A stretch of DNA of 57,580 bases from CAZWLD01 sp964634685 (GCA_964634685.1 CAZWLD010000011.1:1-57580), one strand, 5' to 3'. Counted from the first letter of the stretch, positions 17,106-25,346 are shown. Notes: generated from the letters alone by a model not told the origin. Made by a program: numbers and translations.

Positions 17106-17272
17106 TTCTTATTCCTCGTTTAATCTTTCATAGCAATCTGTCCAATTTCTTTTGGTAATTATTGAATAATCCAACTTGACATTTTCAATAAAAGATTTTA
17201 TATGCCTATATAATGATTATCTTAGCCCCCATAAATCATTTCGCCCACATATGATAAAACATCTATATTTTT

Positions 17273-18565
17273 TTAGTTTTTTAAACATGCTAATGGAATA
17301 ACATATACGCCATTCTCCATTCTATAAGCAATTTTATTTTTTGTTACAACCATTAAAAATGTCGGCTTACCGGTTTTCTCACAATCAATATCTGATGCAA
17401 TCTTGATGAGATTCTCACTCGCAATTCTAATATCCTCTTCATTACCTAATTTTACTTCAACAAGAGCCCATGAGCCATCACTAAATTGTATTACTGCATC
17501 AGCTTCTCTTTTTTTAGAATCTCTATATTTATAAACTTTAGCATTTATAGTATCACAATAGATTCTCAAATCTCTTATTACCAATGATTCAAATAAAAAT
17601 CCAAATGTTGTTATATCTTTAAATAATCCCTCTGGAGTTAATCCTAAAGCAGCAGCACCTATAGACGGATCAACAAAATGTCTAGTTTCTTTAGTTCTTA
17701 TTGCTGTTTTACTTCGTAAATTTGGATTCCAAGCAGGTAATTCTTCTACCACATACAAATTTCTTAATACATTTAAATATTTTGCAAAAACGTCTTTATC
17801 AAAAGTGCTATCATTTAAAGCACAATCTTCTCTTAATGTTTCATCTGAAGCAGGAATAGAAACATTTCTAGCATAAGATCTTAATACTTTTCTTGCTTTT
17901 TGTTCATCACGCCTTAAAGGAATATCTTTCAATGAAAAAATATCGTCTGAAACCAAAACCTCATAATAGTCTTTCGCTTGTGCTAGAGCAATTTCTCTTT
18001 CTTGATTAATGGCTAAAGGCCAACCGCCTCTACATATATAATATGCATAATCGTAAATTGTTTTATCGGATATTGCTGGTTTAAAAACTCCATTTTTCAA
18101 TCCTTGAATCGATATTTGACCATTACTTTCACCACTTTCAAATAATGACATAGTTCTCATTAGTTTTCTTACAATTCTTCCATTACCAGTATGTCGATTT
18201 GAATCAATGTATTCATCATTATTTTTGTCGGTTACAGATCCGGTTAAAATATATTGTCCAAACGAACCATCTTTATCTACTTCATATTTAATTTGGTCCC
18301 ATATAAATGAAACATGTTGCCATTCATCAATCAATATTGGCTTTTTCCCTAAATTTAAGAACTCAGAAGGAGCAACCTTTGCTAAATTAACATAGTCACT
18401 TCGTGTCGAAATAGGCATCAAATCAATAATAGTATTTGCGTGTCTGGAAACTGTTGTTGACTTCCCACACCATTTAGGTCCAACAACTATTATCGCTCCC
18501 TTACTTTTCAATGCAAACTCTAGATTCTCATCGAATAATCTCTTCATATATTTTTTTTGATTCAT
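17273..18565 (-). CDS. AAA ATPase with DUF4143 domain
   Basis: 430 residues. N-terminal AAA module: Walker A VVGPKWCGKSTT (about residues 28-39), Walker B KKPILIDEWQ, sensor ILTGSVT. C-terminal DUF4143 part: HFVDPSIGAAALGL followed by the nuclease-like FLFESLVIRDLRIY and EADAVIQF...WALVEVKLG, a PD-(D/E)xK-like arrangement (D, then E-x-K). Such proteins are common, often multiple per genome in gut bacteria, and have no settled function. Promoter and a striking operator array lie directly upstream, indicating tight control. Probably a horizontally moving accessory gene. Confidence 0.88.
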   Translation of the reverse strand: MNQKKYMKRLFDENLEFALKSKGAIIVVGPKWCGKSTTVSRHANTIIDLMPISTRSDYVNLAKVAPSEFLNLGKKPILIDEWQHVSFIWDQIKYEVDKDGSFGQYILTGSVTDKNNDEYIDSNRHTGNGRIVRKLMRTMSLFESGESNGQISIQGLKNGVFKPAISDKTIYDYAYYICRGGWPLAINQEREIALAQAKDYYEVLVSDDIFSLKDIPLRRDEQKARKVLRSYARNVSIPASDETLREDCALNDSTFDKDVFAKYLNVLRNLYVVEELPAWNPNLRSKTAIRTKETRHFVDPSIGAAALGLTPEGLFKDITTFGFLFESLVIRDLRIYCDTINAKVYKYRDSKKREADAVIQFSDGSWALVEVKLGNEEDIRIASENLIKIASDIDCEKTGKPTFLMVVTKNKIAYRMENGVYVIPLACLKN

Positions 18566-18590
18566 AATAAGAAATCACTTCCTTATGAAA

Positions 18591-18619
18591 ATTATACTAT
18601 AATTATAAGAGTTTGTAAA
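18591..18619 (-). promoter_or_regulatory. Promoter of the DUF4143 ATPase
   Basis: Minus strand TTTACA (18614-18619), 17-nt spacer, TATAAT (18591-18596), 25 bp ahead of the start codon. Confidence 0.75.
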
Positions 18620-18620
18620 T

Positions 18621-18712
18621 TCAAATCGGATGTTTGTTAATATTTAAATCGGAGATTTATCATTTTATAAATCGGATATTTGTTATATTTGAAATCGGAA
18701 TAATTTACAACA
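18621..18712. repeat. Four tandem 23-bp repeats (core AAATCGGA)
   Basis: AAATCGGA begins at 18623, 18646, 18669 and 18692, exactly 23 bp apart, and flanking positions (TATTTGTTA-like) are partly conserved. The array ends immediately upstream of the -35 box of the ATPase promoter. This looks like a set of binding sites for a regulator. Confidence 0.85.
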
Positions 18713-19059
18713 TTAATGATGCAAATTTTCATGAGTCTAACATTTTTTCTGCTAATATCGTCTTTCGTAGTTTAACTAATCTAAGCCTTTTTGGTTACTC
18801 TTATTGCACCATTAATAGATACAAGCCTACTATTTTAAATAGTGTTATTGGCTTCCAAGATTCATATTTATTCTCCACATTTATTGTACACTTATTCTAC
18901 ACTTTATTGTTCACAAAGCAAAGCATTTTATAAAGATTTATTTAATCATTATTAGCTTTATGGGGAAAATCATCTTTGGTGAAATCGCATAAAGACACTT
19001 TCAACACGGGTATTATTTACATAAAAAGGATAACTATAAAATATATTTTATTAATTCAA
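18713..19059. other. Gene-free spacer
   Basis: AT-rich sequence between the repeat array and the duplicated aldehyde dehydrogenase end. Open frames here have no recognisable content and no ribosome binding sites. No terminator or promoter stands out. Confidence 0.5.
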
Positions 19060-19511
19060 TCAAGCAAAAAGAAAAAGGCTGTGAAGAGCCGTTTTTTAAG
19101 CTGGCTTCACAACCTTTATTTCATAAAGATTCTAATGATTTTATCATTTATTTTCTTATATGGCTGATAGCGCATTGGTAAATCTAAAATCGTTTTTTTA
19201 TCGACAATACTTTTATAATGGGTAAAGGTCTCAAAGCCTACCTTGCCGTGATACCCACCAATTCCTGAGCCTCCAACGCCACCAAAAGGCATATGCGATG
19301 TCGCTAAGTGAATAATTGTATCGTTGATACAGCCACCGCCAAAGGAAACATTCGCAATCATTTTTTGAATATTCTTTTTATTATTTGAGAAGAAATATAA
19401 AGCTAAGGGCGAATCATTTTTATTTACATATTCGATAACCTCATCTAAGCTTTTATAGGTAATAACCGGTAATATTGGTCCAAATATTTCCTCATTCATA
19501 ACCTTGGAATC
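19060..19511. repeat. 452-bp perfect duplication, left copy
   Basis: Identical base for base to 23909-24360 (offset 4849 bp). It contains the last 132 codons of the aldehyde dehydrogenase gene and its terminator (19074-19117). Outside the boundaries the two copies share nothing. It marks the left end of the inserted toxin cassette. Confidence 0.97.
19116..19511 (-). pseudogene. 3' fragment of aldehyde dehydrogenase gene
   Basis: Encodes the C-terminal 132 residues of the enzyme at 23965-25344 with no differences, starting inside SKVMNEEIFGPILP. Upstream, the frame stays open for about 30 codons of unrelated sequence (ending DDFVGDNKNQLFFDSK) and then hits a stop. It lacks the NAD-binding domain and the catalytic Cys, so it cannot be an active enzyme. 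It is the by-product of the insertion. Confidence 0.93.
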
Positions 19512-19714
19512 AAAGAATAATTGATTTTTATTATCTCCAACAAAATCATCAGATTCATATATGTTTAGTAGCGATGAGCCATTTATTACGAGGCGGCTTT
19601 AATCCAAATATCAATGGATTTTTTCATATGATTTGACTGCTTTATTAAAACAAAATATTCATTTTATTAGGATATGCACTTCTATTTTACTTCAATTCCA
19701 TAAATCATAAAAAA

Positions 19715-20404
19715 TTAATTTACTGTTTCATTTATACTAACTATAATAAAATTTTCAACAATATCAATTGGAATAGAATAACCCATACCATAAATAGTAT
19801 TACCAAAATCATCTTTTAGTCTAAAAGAAGTAATACCAATCAATTGATTATTCTCATTAATAAGTGCACCACCACTATTTCCTTCAGCAATATAAGCATC
19901 ACTAGCAATTACAGTTGCAGTACGATTGCTCATAACTATATTAACTCTAGTTTTAGATATAATCCCTTTTGCCAATGACAAGCCTTGATTTTGACTATTT
20001 CCAAGCGAATATACAATATCTCCTATTTTTACTTCGTCAATTTTCCCAAAACTAATTGGAATATAATTTGAATCATCTGTTTTCAACAATGCTAAATCTA
20101 GTTCTTGATCATATGTTATTAATAAAACCTCTATATATTCTTCATCAAATGAATATCTAATTTTATATGAGTCAAAAGGAATTCTTTCCCCTGCCTTAAC
20201 AAATGTTACAACATGAGCATTTGTAATCAAATAACCATCTTTATTAACACAAACAGCAGTTCCATATGAATCGTTATCACCGTATTCACACTTTAATTCA
20301 ACTATACTATTAACATTGTCTTTGTAGTAATCTATATTTTTATTATTACATGAAGATAATAAAAACATAAAAAACATTATAATAAAAATAATTATTTTTC
20401 TCAT
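19715..20404 (-). CDS. Trypsin-like serine protease lipoprotein
   Basis: 229 residues from ATG 20404. Signal peptide with lipobox LLSSC, so anchored outside the membrane. The catalytic triad is visible: His in TNAHVV, Asp in LDLALLKTD and Ser in EGNSGGALI. This is the HtrA/DegP protease domain without any PDZ domain. It is the last gene in the toxin cassette. It may process the secreted toxin or the small peptide, or protect the producer; the partner is not known. Confidence 0.88.
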   Translation of the reverse strand: MRKIIIFIIMFFMFLLSSCNNKNIDYYKDNVNSIVELKCEYGDNDSYGTAVCVNKDGYLITNAHVVTFVKAGERIPFDSYKIRYSFDEEYIEVLLITYDQELDLALLKTDDSNYIPISFGKIDEVKIGDIVYSLGNSQNQGLSLAKGIISKTRVNIVMSNRTATVIASDAYIAEGNSGGALINENNQLIGITSFRLKDDFGNTIYGMGYSIPIDIVENFIIVSINETVN

Positions 20405-20585
20405 ATCCACCACTCATTATATTGTTCTATAATATTTTTATGCAAGTAAATTTAAAACCTAAATTTTAAAATATTCCTAAGGCTATTATATATATTGCAC
20501 TCTCTTTTAGCATATTTCATCATTTTTCATTTTATCACTAGTCTACACTAATTAATAAATAGAAATATATTTTAACTATTATTTT
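20405..20585. other. Spacer between immunity-like gene and protease gene
   Basis: About 180 bp, AT-rich. It may hold a separate promoter for the protease gene, but no convincing -35/-10 pair was found. Confidence 0.4.
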
Positions 20586-20966
20586 CTAATTATCATTTAC
20601 AAGGTAAACAATGAATTCAGTTTTATCGCCCATAGTAGCTTTTCTATTATTCCAATAAGGAATAATATCTTCATTGAAAATATCAATAATAATTTGCTTT
20701 TCTTTAGGATAATCCTTTAAAAACAATTTATAATTATTAATTATAAAAACAATAGGATTATATTTAAAATAATCATCACGCATCCAATCTACATATGCAT
20801 CATAACTATATTTGTTATATTGAGGAAAACCTAACATATTATAAATCTCATCAAAATAATCATTTATTGTATTAATATTTTTTCCTTCAATTTCATAAAC
20901 CAAATTATTATATTTTTCTTTTATATCAATAATTTCCTCGCATGAAACTGTCTTAATACTATACAT
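20586..20966 (-). CDS. Barstar-like RNase inhibitor (putative immunity protein)
   Basis: 126 residues, no signal peptide, acidic. Residues 20-90 follow the barstar pattern: a beta strand (LVYEIEG), helix with FDEIYNMLGFPQYN, then YSYDAYVDWMRDD, where barstar has the YxxNxDAxxD region that plugs the barnase active site, followed by PIVFIINNYKLFL. It starts 13 nt after the toxin gene with AAGGAG upstream. Location right behind a barnase-type secreted RNase makes it the likely immunity protein, acting in the cytoplasm of the producer. Similarity is by pattern, with a longer tail than B. amyloliquefaciens barstar. Confidence 0.78.
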   Translation of the reverse strand: MYSIKTVSCEEIIDIKEKYNNLVYEIEGKNINTINDYFDEIYNMLGFPQYNKYSYDAYVDWMRDDYFKYNPIVFIINNYKLFLKDYPKEKQIIIDIFNEDIIPYWNNRKATMGDKTEFIVYLVNDN

Positions 20967-20979
20967 TATACATTTCTCC

Positions 20980-22098
20980 TTACTTTACTCTTACAAATGT
21001 TCCATAATGATCATCTGTATAATAAATCGAACCATCGCTGCCTTTTACAAATCTTTCAGCATCCCTATTATTCCCAACTTTACAATCATTAACATCATAC
21101 TCTTTATATGTTATGTTGTTACCATTAGAATCCTTTTGAGGTAATTTTCCATCTCTATTTTTATATTCAGTATTAGCATTTGCTTTACTATCAGAATCAG
21201 TATAAATTTCTCCATCCCAATCAATATCTTCATAAGCATCATAAGCATCCTGTACGTTTTCAGGAAGAGATTCCTTATCAACATCTTCAGTATCATCAGC
21301 GCTATTATTACTAGAACTATTTGTGCTTTCATGTATAGCATCTGATATAGCATTGTAAATAGCACCATTAACAGCTAACCCAACAGTTGTAGCGGCGTAA
21401 ACTCCCAAAGATGCTACCGCTGAATAAGCTACAGGCGCCAACATTAAAGAACCCCCACCTGTAATAACTGCCGATGCGCCAACTGCTGCTGTTACTGCTA
21501 CAGCTGCTACATAAGGTGCCGCCTTGGCAAGAGAAACTGCTACTGTAGTACATGCTTGAGCAATTCCTTTTGTAACTTTTTTGACAAGATTAGAAAACCA
21601 ACCACATTGATTAATTTCCATATCTAAATTTAAATCAGACAATAAAACAATTTCATTGTCAATTTCAAATACAGTATCAATTGTACCATTTTCTAATGTT
21701 ACTAACAAGCCCTCTATTGTCTCTATAGAACCAACTTCATTTCCAACTTGTATAGTACAATCTAAATATACCTTGTTAGTTTTTGCATCAAATCTCACCT
21801 TAAAATCAGTATATATTTGTTCACTTTCTGAAACAGAAACATTGTTAATTTCATAATCTGATACATTTATTGTCTCACTGAGATTAATTTCTATTGAATC
21901 ATCTTTTTTTTCAATAGAATAATCATCAAAGTCGGAAAAATATGTATTATAATTCACTTCATTTGTTTCAATAGAACGAGTAAAATCAACTTTCTCATTC
22001 AAACTCGACTTATTTTTATTTGAATCGCAAGGTGTTACAATAAAAATACTTACTGTTAAAATTAACGCAAAAATAAAACTATAAATTACCTTCTTCAT
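20980..22098 (-). CDS. Secreted barnase-type ribonuclease toxin with hydrophobic mid-region
   Basis: 372 residues. Signal peptide at 1-21. Residues about 35-165 form an unrecognised acidic beta-rich domain. Residues 176-255 are an Ala/Gly-rich hydrophobic stretch with possible membrane-inserting helices. A Ser/Asn/Asp linker leads to the C-terminal domain 278-372, which matches barnase: NRDGKLP, YKEYDVN with catalytic Glu333, NRDAERF with Arg345 and Arg349, and DDHYGTF with catalytic His364. The catalytic set is intact. The layout resembles polymorphic or contact-type toxins in which a translocation segment precedes a nuclease tip. A barstar-like gene follows. Target cells and entry route are inferred. 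Confidence 0.88.
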   Translation of the reverse strand: MKKVIYSFIFALILTVSIFIVTPCDSNKNKSSLNEKVDFTRSIETNEVNYNTYFSDFDDYSIEKKDDSIEINLSETINVSDYEINNVSVSESEQIYTDFKVRFDAKTNKVYLDCTIQVGNEVGSIETIEGLLVTLENGTIDTVFEIDNEIVLLSDLNLDMEINQCGWFSNLVKKVTKGIAQACTTVAVSLAKAAPYVAAVAVTAAVGASAVITGGGSLMLAPVAYSAVASLGVYAATTVGLAVNGAIYNAISDAIHESTNSSSNNSADDTEDVDKESLPENVQDAYDAYEDIDWDGEIYTDSDSKANANTEYKNRDGKLPQKDSNGNNITYKEYDVNDCKVGNNRDAERFVKGSDGSIYYTDDHYGTFVRVK

Positions 22099-22117
22099 TT
22101 AATTTTTCTCCTTTTTC

Positions 22118-22315
22118 CTAAATAATATAAAATACAATACTACTATCGTTGAACCCTAGAATACCAACACCCTCGTAATTATCTGGTTCACTTTGATAAG
22201 AACAAATGATATCTGAATTAACAAGCATAATCTTTTTTATCGTGGTTTTACACACAACTGTAACAAGCATTAAAGCAGTTAATCCAAATAAAACTTTTTT
22301 TCTTGTTTTTCTCAT
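22118..22315 (-). CDS. Small secreted peptide precursor, candidate pheromone
   Basis: 65 residues from ATG 22315, GGAGG 9 nt upstream; an upstream TTG in frame is less likely. Positive N-terminus (MRKTRKKVLF) and a hydrophobic signal segment to about residue 21. The C-terminus ends SSIVFYII, a short hydrophobic tail of the kind seen in peptide pheromones read by RNPP-type regulators. It is the first gene of the toxin operon, 19 nt ahead of the RNase gene, with a candidate receptor gene upstream. It could instead be a second toxin subunit or an export partner. Confidence 0.5.
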   Translation of the reverse strand: MRKTRKKVLFGLTALMLVTVVCKTTIKKIMLVNSDIICSYQSEPDNYEGVGILGFNDSSIVFYII

Positions 22316-22347
22316 AATCAACCCCTCCTTTCGCTCATAATTGTATA

Positions 22348-22353
22348 ATTATA
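22348..22353 (-). promoter_or_regulatory. -10 element of the toxin operon lacking a -35
   Basis: Minus strand TATAAT about 33 bp ahead of the small peptide start. No -35 hexamer appears at 16-18 bp, which fits a promoter that needs an activator such as the upstream regulator. Confidence 0.4.
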
Positions 22354-22423
22354 ATCAAAAGAAATCAAAAAGAGGCATAAATCGTCAATGGTAAATTTTT
22401 AAAAATTGCTATGTTATAGAAAT

Positions 22424-22451
22424 AAAAATCACCAATATTTTGGTGATTTTT
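22424..22451 (-). terminator. Terminator of the regulator gene
   Basis: AAAAATCACCAA/TTGGTGATTTTT, 12-bp perfect stem, T-runs on both strands, between regulator and toxin operon. Confidence 0.9.
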
Positions 22452-22486
22452 GACTGTTTTTGCTTTTTTGAAAAAATATCGATTTT

Positions 22487-23626
22487 TTAATAGTACTTAA
22501 TTAATATATCTTTCAAACCTATATTTAATTGACTATTAAACAATTTTTCTCTCATTAGTACCCTATTCTTCTTAGATATATAATTTATTATTAAATTAAT
22601 ATAATCATTTTGCTTATCATTAAATCTGGAGGCTTCTGATTTATATTGTTCTAAATACTTAATATACAGTTTTTTATTATGACTCGCAGCTATTAGTAGG
22701 AATATATATTCACTACTATTAATTTCTTCTTTATTTGATAATGCGTTTATTATTTCATTATAATCTCTCGCACCTATACATGATGTATAATAATGTATTT
22801 CTGTTGAATATATCAAATCATAGGGTTGTTTAGATTCAATTAAATATATTAATTGACATCTAGACTCATTCATACATTTAGCATACTCTCCTATCATATT
22901 TAAACATGCAAAATAAGTAAGATTAACTAGTACCATTCTTTTATAATTATGATCTCTTAAGAGGTAGTCTCTACATTCTCTAGTATAGTATAAGCATAAA
23001 TCGTATTTTTTTGATAAATATGCATTAGATGAATATACATTGTATAACAAGCCTCTCATATTATCAGCAAAAGGTATTTCTTTATCAAACTCTATTAATT
23101 CTTTCCCACTAAATAAAACTTCTACAATAGTAAATATTTCAGCAAAAGGACTAGTAAAATAAGTTCCCTTATATTGTTTCAGTTCTTTAAATAATTCTTG
23201 TTTTTCTTGTATTACTACTTCTGGTGATTTCATAGAAACTAAATTAATTAATAATAAAAGCAATTGAAACAAAGGTCTTAGGTAATTATTATCTTCTATG
23301 TATTCTAGTAATATAGGCTCAAATCCATTTAAATCATCACCTCTATAATAAAATCTATATAATAAAGAATTTAAAGTATCTTCATATTGTTTTTGTTTTG
23401 AATAATCTAATTCTTTTATATTAAAGTAATTATTTAATTTGTTAATAACAATTCTGCCTGCACTAGAATCATAATCAACAGCACGAGTATAAGACATATA
23501 AGGTATTTCTAAATCCTTAAATAATCCTTCTTTTGTGATACTAGACCTTTTAATTAAAATATCATAAAAATAAATCATATATCTTAAATCTTGGAAATAT
23601 GGTTGCATCGAATAAGTCTTACGCAT
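22487..23626 (-). CDS. RNPP/Rgg-like helical-repeat transcription regulator
   Basis: 379 residues from ATG 23626 with AGAGGTG upstream. The N-terminal 70 residues (ILIKRSSITKEGLFKDLEIP, then YTRAVDYDSSAGRIVINKL) look like a divergent XRE-type helix-turn-helix. The remaining 300 residues are all helical, without charged coiled-coil pattern, and carry TPR-like helix pairs rich in Tyr and Leu, the architecture of Rgg/PlcR peptide receptors. It is transcribed alone ahead of the peptide-toxin operon. I infer that it senses the small peptide and activates the toxin promoter. Sequence identity to known RNPP proteins appears low. Confidence 0.6.
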   Translation of the reverse strand: MRKTYSMQPYFQDLRYMIYFYDILIKRSSITKEGLFKDLEIPYMSYTRAVDYDSSAGRIVINKLNNYFNIKELDYSKQKQYEDTLNSLLYRFYYRGDDLNGFEPILLEYIEDNNYLRPLFQLLLLLINLVSMKSPEVVIQEKQELFKELKQYKGTYFTSPFAEIFTIVEVLFSGKELIEFDKEIPFADNMRGLLYNVYSSNAYLSKKYDLCLYYTRECRDYLLRDHNYKRMVLVNLTYFACLNMIGEYAKCMNESRCQLIYLIESKQPYDLIYSTEIHYYTSCIGARDYNEIINALSNKEEINSSEYIFLLIAASHNKKLYIKYLEQYKSEASRFNDKQNDYINLIINYISKKNRVLMREKLFNSQLNIGLKDILIKYY

Positions 23627-23908
23627 ATAAATCACCTCTTGATAATAAAAAAATATTACAAATAGTATACCATAATTTCAAATAAGAAAAAAGTCTATAC
23701 AATAATTATGAGAGGCATTTAAATACTAATCTTCAAATTAGTTTTCAATTTAACAAAAGGAGAAATGTTAGTAAACGAAATACTGATATAAAAATAAGTT
23801 TGATTTCCTAAAACGATAACAGCTACTGTGAGCAGTAACGCAATTCACTTTATGTAAACCTCTGTCAAATTCACTTACTTTTTAGTTCAAAGCAAATATT
23901 TAATGCAG
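23627..23908. other. Spacer upstream of the regulator
   Basis: About 280 bp between the regulator start and the right copy of the duplication. It includes TATACT on the minus strand about 30 bp before the start. No ORF with a ribosome site and no strong repeat. Confidence 0.4.
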
Positions 23909-24360
23909 TCAAGCAAAAAGAAAAAGGCTGTGAAGAGCCGTTTTTTAAGCTGGCTTCACAACCTTTATTTCATAAAGATTCTAATGATTTTATCATTTAT
24001 TTTCTTATATGGCTGATAGCGCATTGGTAAATCTAAAATCGTTTTTTTATCGACAATACTTTTATAATGGGTAAAGGTCTCAAAGCCTACCTTGCCGTGA
24101 TACCCACCAATTCCTGAGCCTCCAACGCCACCAAAAGGCATATGCGATGTCGCTAAGTGAATAATTGTATCGTTGATACAGCCACCGCCAAAGGAAACAT
24201 TCGCAATCATTTTTTGAATATTCTTTTTATTATTTGAGAAGAAATATAAAGCTAAGGGCGAATCATTTTTATTTACATATTCGATAACCTCATCTAAGCT
24301 TTTATAGGTAATAACCGGTAATATTGGTCCAAATATTTCCTCATTCATAACCTTGGAATC
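23909..24360. repeat. 452-bp perfect duplication, right copy
   Basis: Same 452 bp as 19060-19511. In this copy the aldehyde dehydrogenase gene continues intact at 24361. The two copies in direct orientation bracket 4397 bp of unique DNA. Confidence 0.97.
23923..23966 (-). terminator. Terminator of the aldehyde dehydrogenase gene
   Basis: Stem AAAGGTTGTGAAG/CTTCACAGCCTTT on the minus strand followed by T-rich sequence; also duplicated at 19074-19117. Confidence 0.8.
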
Positions 24361-25344
24361 TAAGCTAGGATTTTCAATAATTGTTGGGGCAATCTTAAGT
24401 GAATCTTGATTGCTTCTCCCACCATAAATAATGTTTTCATTTTCCATTAAAGAAACAACCTTATCAAAATGACGATTAGAAATCATCTTTCCATATGTTT
24501 CATTAAATAAAGGATCCTTACCATATTGTATTTCAATTTGCTTAATGATTTCCTTAACCAATTCATCCTTAATTTTTTCATCACAATATAAATAATCAGG
24601 AGCGACACAGGTTTGTCCGGCATTAAGTAATTTTCCAAAAACAATACGTTTGGCAGCTAGCTTAAGCTTAGCACTAGAATCTACAATGCAAGGACTCTTT
24701 CCTCCTAATTCTAAAGTAACAGGAATCATTTTCTCCATTGCTTTCTCATACACAATCTTTCCAACTGTCTTTCCGCCCGTAAAGAAAATATAATCAACCT
24801 TGGAATCTAACACTAATTGATTTTCTTCATGTCCACCAAAGATTGTTATGACCTCCTCTTTAGTAAAGACCTCATCAAGTATTTTTTTCATTATTTCATT
24901 AGTATTAGGTGAATAGCGACTTGGCTTAAACAAAATCGTATTACCAGCCGCAATTGCATCAACAATTGGATCAAACGATAAAAGGAAAGGATAATTCCAT
25001 GGACTCATCACCAAGACAATTCCATAAGGGGAAGGATAACGAAAGCTTTTCGATAAGGTTTGAGCAAGCGGAGTGTGGACCTTTTTGGCCTTAGCATATT
25101 TTTTAACATTCTTAATCATATGATTAATTTCATCATAAACTAATCCAACCTCACACATATAGCCCTCATGATATGATTTACCCAAATCTAGACGTAGTCC
25201 CTCTAAAAGATCAGCTTCATATTTTTTAATTGTAGCTTTAAGATCAATTAATTTTTGTTTTCGATATTTAGGATTTAAGGTGCTTCCTCTTCTAAAAAAA
25301 TCCCGTTGATTTTCTAATAAAGTATCTAATTCTTCTCTTGTCAT
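23965..25344 (-). CDS. NAD(P)-dependent aldehyde dehydrogenase, class 3 type
   Basis: 459 residues. Oxidises aldehydes to acids in the cytoplasm. Seen: MSPWNYPFLLSFDPIVDAIAAGN, FKPSRYSPNT, FFTGGKTVGKIV for the dinucleotide, catalytic Glu in TLELGGKSPCIVD, catalytic Cys in NAGQTCVAPDY, and EEIFGPILPV near the C-terminus. The lack of an N-terminal extension and the short length fit the ALDH3 group. Last gene of a MarR-alcohol dehydrogenase-aldehyde dehydrogenase operon. Its 3' 396 bp are repeated at 19116-19511, yet the gene is whole. Confidence 0.95.
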   Translation of the reverse strand: MTREELDTLLENQRDFFRRGSTLNPKYRKQKLIDLKATIKKYEADLLEGLRLDLGKSYHEGYMCEVGLVYDEINHMIKNVKKYAKAKKVHTPLAQTLSKSFRYPSPYGIVLVMSPWNYPFLLSFDPIVDAIAAGNTILFKPSRYSPNTNEIMKKILDEVFTKEEVITIFGGHEENQLVLDSKVDYIFFTGGKTVGKIVYEKAMEKMIPVTLELGGKSPCIVDSSAKLKLAAKRIVFGKLLNAGQTCVAPDYLYCDEKIKDELVKEIIKQIEIQYGKDPLFNETYGKMISNRHFDKVVSLMENENIIYGGRSNQDSLKIAPTIIENPSLDSKVMNEEIFGPILPVITYKSLDEVIEYVNKNDSPLALYFFSNNKKNIQKMIANVSFGGGCINDTIIHLATSHMPFGGVGGSGIGGYHGKVGFETFTHYKSIVDKKTILDLPMRYQPYKKINDKIIRIFMK

Positions 25345-25346
25345 AA

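Noticed and set aside
18621..18712. CRISPR array
   Set aside because: Only an 8-bp core is conserved, the period is 23 bp without spacer-like unique segments, there are no cas genes, and the position at a promoter fits binding sites.
18634..18933. Plus-strand ORF of 99 codons
   Set aside because: It runs through the repeat array, has no ribosome site and shows no recognisable protein pattern.
21111..21368. Alternative-frame ORF rich in Met/Leu/Ile inside the barnase-type gene
   Set aside because: Its composition is a by-product of the overlapping frame; no start signal.
19512..23908. Integrated plasmid or phage
   Set aside because: No replication, mobilisation, integrase or structural genes are present; the duplicated flank alone supports a homologous-recombination origin.
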